From Coriobacteriia bacterium (lineage in GTDB: Bacteria; Actinomycetota; Coriobacteriia; Anaerosomatales; PALSA-660): 5,936 nucleotides of DNA. This document shows positions 1 through 5,936 of this stretch, in pieces. The DNA is taken from positions 4,998 through 10,933 of the forward strand of contig PKWR01000068.1 in NCBI GenBank assembly GCA_003133285.1, read 5' to 3'. The notes below the pieces were generated by a model that saw nothing but the letters and a program-made list of their open reading frames with translations, was not told the origin of the DNA and did no database searches. Made by a program: the position numbers and the translations under genes. Numbering within the stretch: position 1 is the stretch's first letter; every line of letters begins with the position of its first letter.

Positions 1-620
1 TAGATCTCGTCGCTCGCCACGTACAGGCCGTGCTTCTCGGCCAGGCCGGCGATCGCGGCGAGGTCCTCGGGAGGCAGCACCGTGCCCATCGGGTTGGACG
101 GCGAGTTGATCATGATGCAGCGCGTCCGCGGGGTGATCGCCGCCTCGATCTCGTCGATGCGCATGCGGAACCCGTCGGACGCGCGGGCGCGCACGCGCAC
201 GGGCACGCCCCCGAGGAACGAGACGTAGTTCGGGTACGCGGGGTAGCACGGGTCGGAGAGGATGACCTCGTCGCCGGGATCGAGCAGCGAGCCGAACAGC
301 AGCAGCATCGCGGGCGAGGTGCCCTGGGTGACGACGATGTCGTCGCGGCCGACGGTGACGCCGTACTTGGAGGCGAAGCGCGCGGAGACCGCGTCGCGCA
401 GGTCGGGCAGGCCCATGGACTGCGTGTAGCCCGTGTCGCCGGACTCCATCGCCACCTCGGCGGCGGCCGTGATCACCGCCGGGGTGGGCAGGTCCGGGTC
501 GCCCACATCCATGCGGACGATGTCGTGCCCCTGAGCCTCGAGCTCCTTGGCGCGGGCCACGACGTCCATGACGACGAACGGATGGACGGCCATGGCGCGG
601 GCGGAGACGTGATCGGGCAT
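1..620 (-). CDS. Class I/II PLP-dependent aminotransferase, N-terminal half (cut by window edge)
   Basis: This is a fold-type I aminotransferase of the aspartate aminotransferase superfamily, which moves an amino group between an amino acid and a 2-oxo acid in the cytoplasm. The 206 visible codons contain the family landmarks in order: VGDPD near residues 39-43, YTQSMGLPDLR near 65-75, a TQGTSPA turn that would hold the PLP phosphate near 97-103, SPSNPMG with the PLP-contacting Asn at about residue 176, and SDEI at the very edge with the pyridine-N-binding Asp at about 204. The Schiff-base lysine lies outside the window, so completeness and activity cannot be judged. The ATG at 620 is supported by a purine-rich GAGGAAGGGA 8 nt upstream. 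The gene starts 24 bp after the radical SAM gene, so co-transcription is likely. Substrate is unknown: the N-terminus resembles general Asp/aromatic/branched-chain type enzymes, and nothing visible assigns it to ornithine. Confidence 0.93.
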   Translation of the reverse strand, partial: MPDHVSARAMAVHPFVVMDVVARAKELEAQGHDIVRMDVGDPDLPTPAVITAAAEVAMESGDTGYTQSMGLPDLRDAVSARFASKYGVTVGRDDIVVTQGTSPAMLLLFGSLLDPGDEVILSDPCYPAYPNYVSFLGGVPVRVRARASDGFRMRIDEIEAAITPRTRCIMINSPSNPMGTVLPPEDLAAIAGLAEKHGLYVASDEI

Positions 621-628
621 CGGCGCTG

Positions 629-638
629 TCCCTTCCTC
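629..638 (-). promoter_or_regulatory. Ribosome binding site of the aminotransferase gene
   Basis: On the minus strand this reads GAGGAAGGGA and ends 8 nt before the ATG at 620. It sits in the 24-bp gap after the radical SAM stop codon, and it fixes the ATG at 620 as the start. A closely similar AGGAAGGGC precedes the racemase gene. Confidence 0.7.
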
Positions 639-644
639 GACGGT

Positions 645-1913
645 CTAGACCCGGGCGCGGTACGCAGCCTGCAGCGACGACGCTAACACCTCGGCGCGGC
701 GCAGGTCGCGGAAGCTGACCTCCGGGGTCGCGATGACCTCGTGCGACGGCTCGTGGTCGAACTCGAGCCCGAGCTCGGCGGCGCGCTCCCACAGCTCGGT
801 GCCCGGCAGGACGTGCAGCGTCGACGACTGTACCTTCCCCGGGTCGAGACGCAGGACGAAGCGCAGCCCCGCGAGGAAGTCGTACACATCGTCGCCGGGA
901 AGCCCGACGATCAGGTCGCACTCGCAGGAGATGCCCGCGCGGCGCAGGGCCGCGAGGCCCGCCGCGAACCGGTCGGCGTGGAACGGCCGGTGGCACGCCT
1001 CGAGCGCGCCGGCGCCGATCGTCTGCGGGCCGGTCTCGACGGTCACCACGCCGGCGGACCGCAACAACGCCGCGGCCCCGTCGTCGATGCGCTCGATGTC
1101 GACCTCGATCGTGTGGAGACGCACCCCTCGTGCGACGTGCGGCGCCATGAGGCCGGCGAGTGTCTTGAGCCGCTCGCCCGTGAGGTTGAACACCGGATCG
1201 ATGAACGAGAAGGTGCGCACCCCGGGAGCCGTCGCCACGAACTCGATCTCGGCCGCGATGCGCTCTTCGGAGAAGGAGCGGATCCGGCCGTAGCCCTTGC
1301 CCTCGAAGCAGTAGGCGCAGCGGTGCGGGCAGCCGCGGAAGGTCTCGAGATAGGCGCCGCCGTCGACGGGCGTGAGCACGCCCGACAGGTAGGGCGACGG
1401 CAGGTCGTCGAGGTTCGCCACGAGCGCGCGATCGGACGTGCCGACGATCTCTCCGTTGTGGCGCAGGGTGATGCCGTCGACGCGCCAGGCCTTGCCGCTT
1501 CCGGCCAACTCAGCGAGCAGGTCGGCGAAGGTGATCTCGCCCTCGCCGCGGACGACCACGCCGACCTCGGGATGGGCGGAGAGCACGTCCTCGGCGATGG
1601 GGCCGACCTCCGGCCCGCCGAGGACGATGGCGCACTCGGGACGCACAGACGCGACGATGCGGCAGACCTCGTAGACGCTGCGCGCGTTCCAGCACGTGAC
1701 CGAGACGGCCAGCACGTCCGGCTCGAGACCGAGCACGCGCCAGGCGACCCACCACGGGTCGACGTCCGTGTCCAGGTCGAGCGTCTCGAAGGCGACGCGT
1801 CCGGCAAGGCGGCGGTCGGCCTGCGCATAGGCGCGCAGATACCCGAGCGCCAGCGACCGGTAGCCCGGGGAGTTCAGCGCGAGCATCGCGCAGCGCAGCG
1901 GGGCGGTCGCCAT
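645..1913 (-). CDS. B12-binding-domain radical SAM protein, 422 aa
   Basis: This is a radical SAM enzyme that should reduce a [4Fe-4S] cluster to cleave S-adenosylmethionine. The cluster motif is complete: RGCPHRCAYC places cysteines at residues 195, 199 and 202 in CX3CX2C spacing. Residues 1-140 form the Rossmann-like cobalamin-binding-type domain common in this class, with LALGYLRAY at 22-30, LGGPEVGP at 98-105 and VRGEGE at 121-126. The canonical DxHxxG cobalamin motif is not visible, so B12 binding, if any, may not be His-on. The C-terminal half carries CDLIVGLPGD and LHVLPGTELW, as in B12-type radical SAM proteins (possibly the DUF4080-containing group, a low-confidence guess). The ATG at 1913 was chosen because it shares one base with the preceding stop (TGATG) and has GAGGG 7 nt upstream. 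The open frame continues to 2315, but that part overlaps the preceding gene and lacks domain signal. The reaction and substrate are unknown. Methylation or another radical modification is typical of the class. Confidence 0.9.
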   Translation of the reverse strand: MATAPLRCAMLALNSPGYRSLALGYLRAYAQADRRLAGRVAFETLDLDTDVDPWWVAWRVLGLEPDVLAVSVTCWNARSVYEVCRIVASVRPECAIVLGGPEVGPIAEDVLSAHPEVGVVVRGEGEITFADLLAELAGSGKAWRVDGITLRHNGEIVGTSDRALVANLDDLPSPYLSGVLTPVDGGAYLETFRGCPHRCAYCFEGKGYGRIRSFSEERIAAEIEFVATAPGVRTFSFIDPVFNLTGERLKTLAGLMAPHVARGVRLHTIEVDIERIDDGAAALLRSAGVVTVETGPQTIGAGALEACHRPFHADRFAAGLAALRRAGISCECDLIVGLPGDDVYDFLAGLRFVLRLDPGKVQSSTLHVLPGTELWERAAELGLEFDHEPSHEVIATPEVSFRDLRRAEVLASSLQAAYRARV

Positions 1914-2791
1914 CACTCGGCCCTCGTCTCTCGCGCGTGGAGTACGGAGACAGCGAGTCGCTCCGCGAACGACGGCGGGGAGAGCGTCGCGAGCTGATCC
2001 GCACTCGCGCCCGCGAGCGCACCCGCGCACATCGCATCGAGCGGGCAGTCCATGCATATCGGCGGCTTGGCGCCCGCGCGCTCGCGCACCGCGTCCGACA
2101 GGTGCAGGTCGTAGCCCGGGAGCAGGCAGAACGGGATGCCCTCGACCTCGACCCACACGCCGTTGACCACGCCGGTGTCGCACGCGGCGACGATCCACGG
2201 CAGCGCCGCGGTGAGATCGAGGCCACCGTCCTCGATCCGCAGGAGCACGCGGTCCGCCCCCGCGTCCACGGCCAGACCCGCCGCGGCGGGCAGGTCGTGC
2301 ACGTTGTGGCGGCACACCGGCACGACGGTCGTGACGCTGACCGGGATCGATTCCTCCGCGGCGATCGAGCGGAACGACCGCACGCCCTCGACCGAGAGGT
2401 CGAGGGCACCCGGAGTACCGAGCAGCACGTCATGCACGCCCGGCGTCCCTCCGAGGATGGTCCATCGCAGATGATGCACCCCGGCCATCAGCGAACCACC
2501 CGCGTTCTGCGACGAGCGCATGGCGACGGCGTCGGTCTCGAGGCACAGGCGCCGGCAGTGCGCGTCGATCGCCGCGCCCACCAGCGCGGGCAGGTCGGGG
2601 TGCCCGAAGGGCTCGGTGCCGGCCAGGGCCACGTTGGGGCCTGGAGGCTCGTCCCACGACCCGCACGCCATCGCGATCTCCGCAGCGATCTCGGCGGTCG
2701 GCCGATACGACACCGGCTGCTGCGCCCCGTGGCACCGCGAGCAGCGCACCTCGCCGCCGGATCCCACCGCGACCTCAGCGAAACGGATCAC
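1913..2791 (-). CDS. Radical SAM-like protein with a C-terminal Twitch/SPASM-type cysteine cluster, 292 aa
   Basis: The fold looks like a radical SAM domain. LAGTEPFGHPDL near residues 57-68 matches the GEP-type AdoMet-contact strand, and TTVVPVCRHNVHDL further on resembles the late-strand N..EL segment of MoaA/SPASM-like enzymes. The C-terminus carries PFCLLPGY and ICMDCPLDAMCAG, giving cysteines 222, 246, 249 and 255 (CX23CX2CX5C), a pattern typical of an auxiliary [4Fe-4S] cluster. The N-terminal motif is incomplete: only C17 and C20 (CSRC) are present, and Gly13 occupies the position of the first CX3CX2C cysteine. It may therefore bind a cluster unusually, use another ligand, or be a non-catalytic partner. 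The start is a GTG in a GTGA overlap with the glycosyltransferase stop, with GGAGG 7 nt upstream. The upstream open extension belongs to the overlapping gene and was rejected. Its stop overlaps the next radical SAM start. Function and substrate are unknown. Confidence 0.82.
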   Translation of the reverse strand: MIRFAEVAVGSGGEVRCSRCHGAQQPVSYRPTAEIAAEIAMACGSWDEPPGPNVALAGTEPFGHPDLPALVGAAIDAHCRRLCLETDAVAMRSSQNAGGSLMAGVHHLRWTILGGTPGVHDVLLGTPGALDLSVEGVRSFRSIAAEESIPVSVTTVVPVCRHNVHDLPAAAGLAVDAGADRVLLRIEDGGLDLTAALPWIVAACDTGVVNGVWVEVEGIPFCLLPGYDLHLSDAVRERAGAKPPICMDCPLDAMCAGALAGASADQLATLSPPSFAERLAVSVLHARETRAE

Positions 2792-3936
2792 CCGAGCACC
2801 TCCCGGTAGACCTCCGAGGTGCGGGCGAGCATGCGCTCCTCGGTGAAACGCTCGAGCGCGCGAGCGCGCCCCGCCTCCCCCATCCGCCTGCGCAGGGCCG
2901 GGTCCTTCGCGAGCCGGAGGAGAGCCTCCGTCAGTCGGTCCGCCTTGCCCGGCGTGACGAGCAGACCCGTCACGCCGTCCTCCACCACCTCGGGCGTGCC
3001 GCCCGCGGTGGTGCTGACGACGGGGAGTCCGGCGGCCATGGCCTCGATCGTGCCGAGCCCGAGGCCCTCGGCGATCGCCGCGGAGGCGTAGACGTCGAGA
3101 GCGGACAGGAACCCCGGCATGTCCGTCTCCAGACCCGGGAAGAGGATGCGGTCCCGCACGGACGAGGCCCGCGCCCTGGTCCGCACGAACTCCAGGAGCG
3201 GGCCCGACCCGGCCAGCACGAGCCGCGCGTCGGGATGGCGCTCGAGCACCGGCACGGCGGCCTCGACGAGCACGTCGAGCGCCTTCTGCGGCGCGAAGCG
3301 CGCCGCAAGGCCGATGGCGAGGGCGTCCGACGGGATGCCGTAGCGCTCGCGCGCCTTCGCTCGATCGGAGCCGGCAAGGAACGGGTCGAGATCGAGACCG
3401 TTGTAGACCGTGGTCACGGTCTTGGGATCGAGCATGAAGACGTCCAGCATCTCGCGGCGCAGCGCCTCCGACACGGTGATGATCCGCGCGGTCCGGCGCG
3501 CGAGCCGCCGTTCCATCGTGACGTAGACCCACCGCATGACCGGGGAGATCCCGCCGTACAGGACCTGGTTGTGCACCGTCACGATGGTCGGTGGGCGACC
3601 GGCCAGCAGAACCGCCATCCGCGCGATGAGGCCCGCCTTCGACCCGTGCGCGTGCACGAGCGCGGGACGGCGCTCCCGGATGACCTCGGCAAGCGCGATG
3701 ATCGCGCGCGGGTCGCGCAGAGGGTTCAGAGGCCCCACGATGGGGACCGGGTGGACGGAGATGTTCGCTTCGAGAGCGTCGTGAACGAGCTCGGAGTCGC
3801 CCGGGCAGGCGATCTCGCACTCGAACCCGTGTGCGCGCAGCCCTGCGGAGAGTTGGAGCACGTGGGCCTTCATGCCGCCCGCTGCGGGTCGCACGACCTG
3901 TAGCACCCTCACGGGTTTCCTGGGCTCGATCGGCAC
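2788..3936 (-). CDS. Family 4 glycosyltransferase (GT-B fold), 382 aa
   Basis: This is a retaining GT4-type enzyme that transfers a sugar from a nucleotide-sugar donor to an acceptor, probably at the cytoplasmic face of the membrane. The N-terminal domain starts with RVLQVVRPAAGGMKAHVLQL (about residues 10-29), with the glycine-rich acceptor-side loop, and continues with LVHAHGSKAG and ITVSEALRREM. The C-terminal donor domain has IGLAARFAPQKALDVL, RLVLAGSGP, and the EX7E motif in EGLGLGTIE (Glu290 and Glu298), followed by GGTPEVVEDGVTGLLV. Length is normal for the family. No signal peptide or transmembrane segment is apparent. The start is GTG at 3936 with a GGGGGAG stretch just upstream. A second in-frame GTG at codon 9 is possible. 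It ends in a 4-nt GTGA overlap with the radical SAM-like gene. Donor and acceptor cannot be read from sequence; GT4 members act in glycolipid, polysaccharide, teichoic-type polymer and natural-product glycosylation. Confidence 0.93.
   Translation of the reverse strand: MPIEPRKPVRVLQVVRPAAGGMKAHVLQLSAGLRAHGFECEIACPGDSELVHDALEANISVHPVPIVGPLNPLRDPRAIIALAEVIRERRPALVHAHGSKAGLIARMAVLLAGRPPTIVTVHNQVLYGGISPVMRWVYVTMERRLARRTARIITVSEALRREMLDVFMLDPKTVTTVYNGLDLDPFLAGSDRAKARERYGIPSDALAIGLAARFAPQKALDVLVEAAVPVLERHPDARLVLAGSGPLLEFVRTRARASSVRDRILFPGLETDMPGFLSALDVYASAAIAEGLGLGTIEAMAAGLPVVSTTAGGTPEVVEDGVTGLLVTPGKADRLTEALLRLAKDPALRRRMGEAGRARALERFTEERMLARTSEVYREVLG
2797..2803 (-). promoter_or_regulatory. Shine-Dalgarno site inside the glycosyltransferase 3' end
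   Basis: The minus strand reads GGAGGTG here, with the GGAGG core 7 nt before the GTG start at 2791. It lies in the last codons of the glycosyltransferase. It decides the radical SAM-like start in an otherwise long open frame, and it indicates translational coupling. Confidence 0.75.
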
Positions 3937-3958
3937 GCGCTCCCCCTCGTGAGTCGTC

Positions 3959-3978
3959 GCGCGCCACGAACGGCGCGC
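3959..3978 (-). repeat. Perfect 7-bp inverted repeat (hairpin) in the only sizeable intergenic gap
   Basis: The arms GCGCGCC and GGCGCGC are exact reverse complements around a 6-nt loop, giving a very GC-rich stem. It lies after the racemase stop and before the glycosyltransferase start. No T-tract follows on the transcribed strand, so it is not a classic intrinsic terminator. It could be a U-less terminator of the kind proposed in high-GC bacteria, a leader hairpin of the downstream transcript, an operator palindrome, or a chance GC match. Confidence 0.4.
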
Positions 3979-3990
3979 AGGACGCCAATC

Positions 3991-3999
3991 AGGGTAGCA
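3991..3999 (-). promoter_or_regulatory. Possible extended -10 promoter element for the glycosyltransferase-radical SAM unit
   Basis: The minus strand reads TGCTACCCT, which matches the extended -10 pattern TGnTAnnnT. No convincing -35 hexamer is seen at 16-19 bp. Transcription would start near 3984-3985, so the 7-bp hairpin would lie at the very 5' end of the mRNA, about 22 nt ahead of the GTG start. Such a short motif arises by chance easily. The support is mainly that this is the only spacer in the window large enough for a promoter. Confidence 0.22.
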
Positions 4000-4008
4000 C
4001 CCGCGTCC

Positions 4009-5085
4009 TCAGCCGCGCACGAACTCCTTGGCCACGTACGGCGAGGTGAACAAGGCGAGCATGGCGGAGTAGCCCGGGATGAACGCGATGGCCTCTCCGA
4101 CAGCGGGAGCCACCGGCAGGTCCTCGACGTCGAGCACGAGGTGGTCGCTCGAGGCGCCGAGCACGATGATCCGCGGGTCGACGGGAGTGAGCTGCTCCGG
4201 CACGACGTCCTGACGGCCCATCGCGCAGATGGCGCGACGCCGCTGGCCGAGGTCCTCGAACGACGGGACGTTGCCGAACGCATCCTGGGCGCAGGTGCCG
4301 ATCGGCATCGACGGCTTGACCTTGCACTCGATCACGGGCGCCGAGACGGTGACCGCATCGCGGTGCAGGTCCAGGCCGGGGATCGGCTCCCGGGTGGCGG
4401 GGTCGACGCCAAGGACGATCGCCTCGCCGAGGCGCAGGTTGTCGATCGTCAGCGGCGCTCGGCCGGCCGTGACGACGGCGATCGAGGTGGAGCTGCCACC
4501 GGATACCAGCAGGCTGCGGCCCAACTCGACCTCGGCCTCGGCGGCAAGGCCGGCCAGCACCCCGAGGTTCGACTCGTCCGGGACGATCGCGCCGTAGCAG
4601 GTCAGGCTGGCGCCGATGCCGAGGATGTCGATGTTCGGCAGCGTGGCGACGTGGTCGAGGAAGCCGGGCAACTCACGCGGCATCATGCCCTCGCGCAGGT
4701 CGCCGATGTCGACCATCGCGACGACCCCGTAGCGCCGCGCGGCACGGCCGGCGGCCGCGTCGAGGGCCTCGACGATGGCGATCTCGCTGACCACCGAAAC
4801 GTCGGAGACGCGAACGGCCTCGTCCGCCGTCGCCGGGGCAGGCGCGCGAACGAGCCAGATCGGCGCGGTCACACCCGCGTCGCGCAGGCGCGCGGCGTTC
4901 TCGAGACGCGACTCCCCCAGTGCCGCGACGCCGCCGGCGAGCATCGCGAGCGCGATCTCAGGCGTGCCGCACGTGACCTTCGTGACGCCGACCACGTCGA
5001 CGCCCGGCAGGGCGTCGACCAGCATGCGTGCGTTGTCTTCGATCTTGCCGAGGTCGACCGTGACGGTTGCCTGTGCGAGCTGCAT
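4009..5085 (-). CDS. orr: PLP-dependent racemase, ornithine/alanine racemase family, 358 aa (probable ornithine racemase)
   Basis: This is a fold-type III PLP enzyme (alanine racemase-like TIM barrel) likely to interconvert L- and D-ornithine in the cytoplasm. The N-terminal barrel has TVDLGKIEDNAR and then VVGVTKVTCG, with Lys36 as the expected PLP Schiff-base residue. VTKVxCG is characteristic of the Orr-like branch rather than the KANAYGHG of alanine racemase. Further family blocks are GESRLENAARL, DLREGMMP, GASLTCYG (Cys163, Tyr164), a GGSS phosphate-binding turn, NLRLGEAI, KPSMPIG, GRQDV and LGASSDHLVLD. The length fits the family, known at about 350 aa. The ATG at 5085 follows AGGAAGG, which overlaps the upstream stop codon. 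The GlmL-type reactivase 14 bp upstream supports a role in ornithine catabolism through the D-ornithine-specific aminomutase. Specificity for alanine, lysine or another amino acid cannot be excluded, since many members of the family are untested. Confidence 0.83.
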   Translation of the reverse strand: MQLAQATVTVDLGKIEDNARMLVDALPGVDVVGVTKVTCGTPEIALAMLAGGVAALGESRLENAARLRDAGVTAPIWLVRAPAPATADEAVRVSDVSVVSEIAIVEALDAAAGRAARRYGVVAMVDIGDLREGMMPRELPGFLDHVATLPNIDILGIGASLTCYGAIVPDESNLGVLAGLAAEAEVELGRSLLVSGGSSTSIAVVTAGRAPLTIDNLRLGEAIVLGVDPATREPIPGLDLHRDAVTVSAPVIECKVKPSMPIGTCAQDAFGNVPSFEDLGQRRRAICAMGRQDVVPEQLTPVDPRIIVLGASSDHLVLDVEDLPVAPAVGEAIAFIPGYSAMLALFTSPYVAKEFVRG

Positions 5086-5094
5086 ACGGTGTGC

Positions 5095-5101
5095 CCTTCC
5101 T
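5095..5101 (-). promoter_or_regulatory. Ribosome binding site of the racemase gene, overlapping the upstream stop
   Basis: The minus strand reads AGGAAGG and shares two bases with the TAG stop of the GlmL-like gene. It is about 9 nt from the ATG at 5085. The arrangement suggests that ribosomes finishing the first gene initiate on the second. Confidence 0.65.
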
Positions 5102-5936
5102 AGAGTCCCGTGCTGCGGCGCATGAGCGCCGCGACGGCATCGGCTTCGAAGTACCCTGCGAGCGCGCCGCAGCATGCGAAGAGATAGTCCGCGTCGAGCG
5201 CGCACACGGCGTCGGGAGCGGGCAGCAGGCGATCGCTGCCTTCTCGGCCACGCGTCTGCTCCAGCACGCCGATGCCGCCGGGCAGGCGGGTCAGCGCGCC
5301 GCCGGTGCCGATGACGATCCGGCACGCGGTGAGGTCGCGACCCTTGGCCACCGTCTGGCGCCCGGTGGGTGTGTAGAGACTCGAGAGCCGCCCGGCGTGC
5401 CGGTGCATCGCCGTGACCGCGGCCGTGCGCGCGAGCAGGAGCGCAGCCGCGACCTCGTCGTCCGTGCGCGGGATGGCGGGCGGCAGCACTGCCGGACGAT
5501 CCGCTCCCGGGATCAGCGCCAGGACGTGCTGCGCGCTCACGAAGGTGCCGAGATCGCCCTCGACGGTCCGCTTCGCGTGCGGCTCGGGGTCGGTGCGCAG
5601 GCCGTCGTATTCGCGGCTGCCGTCGGTGATCGAATGGACGTCCGTCGTGGCGCCACCCACGTCGAGCACGACCAGGTCGCCGAGCGCGGTCGCGAGCAAC
5701 TCGGCCGCGATCAGGACGGCGCCCGGTGTGGGCAGGATGCGGCCGGTCACGAACCCGGCGATGCGCTCCATGCCGGGCGCGTGCGTGATGTGCTCCTCGA
5801 AGGCGTCATGGATCACGGCGCGCGCGGGAACGATGTCGAGCTCGTCGATGCCGGGGTAGACGTTGGCGGTCACGCGGACCCGGAAGCCCGCGCCCTCGAG
5901 GATCGCGCGCGCCTCGTCCGCGCCCTGCGAGTTGCC
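5100..5936 (-). CDS. GlmL/MutL-family aminomutase reactivase ATPase, C-terminal 278 residues (N-terminus outside window)
   Basis: GlmL/MutL proteins are actin/Hsp70-like ATPases found beside adenosylcobalamin-dependent carbon-skeleton and amino mutases. They are thought to reactivate or chaperone the mutase. The fragment is open through the right edge. It shows GNSQGADEA at its first residues, VTANVYPGIDELD, LDVGGATTDVHSI (the adenosine/phosphate-binding signature, Asp at fragment residue 92), PEPHAKRTVEGDLG (a strong family hallmark) and IGTGGALTRLPGG near the C-terminus. The first phosphate-binding loop should lie in the missing N-terminal part; family members are typically about 460 aa. 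The stop is TAG, 14 bp before the racemase. In clostridial ornithine-degrading clusters such a gene sits near the D-ornithine aminomutase genes and the racemase, so its client here is probably D-ornithine 4,5-aminomutase. Glutamate mutase or lysine 5,6-aminomutase are alternatives until the upstream gene is seen. Confidence 0.92.
   Translation of the reverse strand, partial: GNSQGADEARAILEGAGFRVRVTANVYPGIDELDIVPARAVIHDAFEEHITHAPGMERIAGFVTGRILPTPGAVLIAAELLATALGDLVVLDVGGATTDVHSITDGSREYDGLRTDPEPHAKRTVEGDLGTFVSAQHVLALIPGADRPAVLPPAIPRTDDEVAAALLLARTAAVTAMHRHAGRLSSLYTPTGRQTVAKGRDLTACRIVIGTGGALTRLPGGIGVLEQTRGREGSDRLLPAPDAVCALDADYLFACCGALAGYFEADAVAALMRRSTGL

Noticed and set aside
621..644. Terminator between the radical SAM and aminotransferase genes
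   Set aside because: The gap is only 24 bp, is occupied by the ribosome binding site, and contains no hairpin with a T-tract.
30..686. Plus-strand open frame (218 codons) opposite the aminotransferase
   Set aside because: The composition is an Arg/Gly/His/Asp-rich shadow. The minus strand gives an unbroken aminotransferase.
741..1997. Long plus-strand open frame (418 codons) opposite the radical SAM gene
   Set aside because: It is the antisense mirror of a GC-rich coding frame, rich in Arg/Ala/Asp/His with no domain motifs, while the minus strand here carries clear radical SAM motifs.
1914..2315. Upstream extension of the B12-type radical SAM frame
   Set aside because: It overlaps the end of the radical SAM-like gene and has Arg-rich shadow composition. 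The ATG in the TGATG overlap fits the domain start.
1937..2809. Plus-strand open frame (290 codons) opposite the radical SAM-like gene
   Set aside because: No recognisable motif and shadow-like composition. The opposite strand has ordered cysteine motifs and coupled start/stop signals.
3235..3903. Plus-strand open frame (222 codons) opposite the glycosyltransferase
   Set aside because: No domain signal; it is the mirror of an intact GT4 coding sequence.
2792..3988. Upstream extension of the radical SAM-like frame as a 691-aa fusion protein
   Set aside because: The extension translates to Arg/Gly-rich nonsense across the glycosyltransferase gene. A GTG with GGAGG at correct spacing marks the true start.
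3949..5103. Long plus-strand open frame (384 codons) opposite the racemase
   Set aside because: The composition is low-complexity Arg/Asp/Ala/His, as expected of a shadow frame. The minus strand encodes a well-conserved racemase.

Overview
The window is very GC-rich DNA (roughly 70% G+C by eye) with six tightly packed genes, all on the minus strand. Transcription therefore runs from the right edge (base 5936) to the left edge (base 1). The two end genes are cut by the window borders. High GC, GTG starts, and enzymes typical of anaerobes (a GlmL-type reactivase, an ornithine racemase-like protein, Fe-S radical SAM proteins) suggest a high-GC anaerobic bacterium. An anaerobic actinobacterium such as a member of Coriobacteriia would fit, but this is inference, not a sequence match.

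Right-hand block (5936-4009): the C-terminal part of a GlmL/MutL-family ATPase is followed after 14 bp by a PLP-dependent racemase of the ornithine/alanine racemase family. In amino-acid-fermenting clostridia, a GlmL-like gene and ornithine racemase lie together in the cluster that degrades L-ornithine through D-ornithine 4,5-aminomutase. The pair here reads as the downstream end of such a cluster. The mutase subunits would lie beyond base 5936.

Spacer (4008-3937): this 72-bp gap is the only real intergenic space. It holds a perfect 7-bp GC inverted repeat and an extended -10-like motif, so it is the most likely boundary between two transcription units.

Left-hand block (3936-1): a family 4 glycosyltransferase, a radical SAM-like protein, and a B12-domain radical SAM protein are joined by stop/start overlaps (4 nt, then 1 nt). 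A class I/II aminotransferase follows after 24 bp and runs off the left edge. The strict coupling of the first three argues for one shared task. That task cannot be read from sequence. The middle protein is the oddest: it keeps a full C-terminal four-cysteine cluster motif, but its N-terminal radical SAM motif has only two of the three expected cysteines.

No RNA genes, CRISPR arrays, insertion sequences or integrase genes are visible, and there is no gene-free stretch longer than 72 bp.
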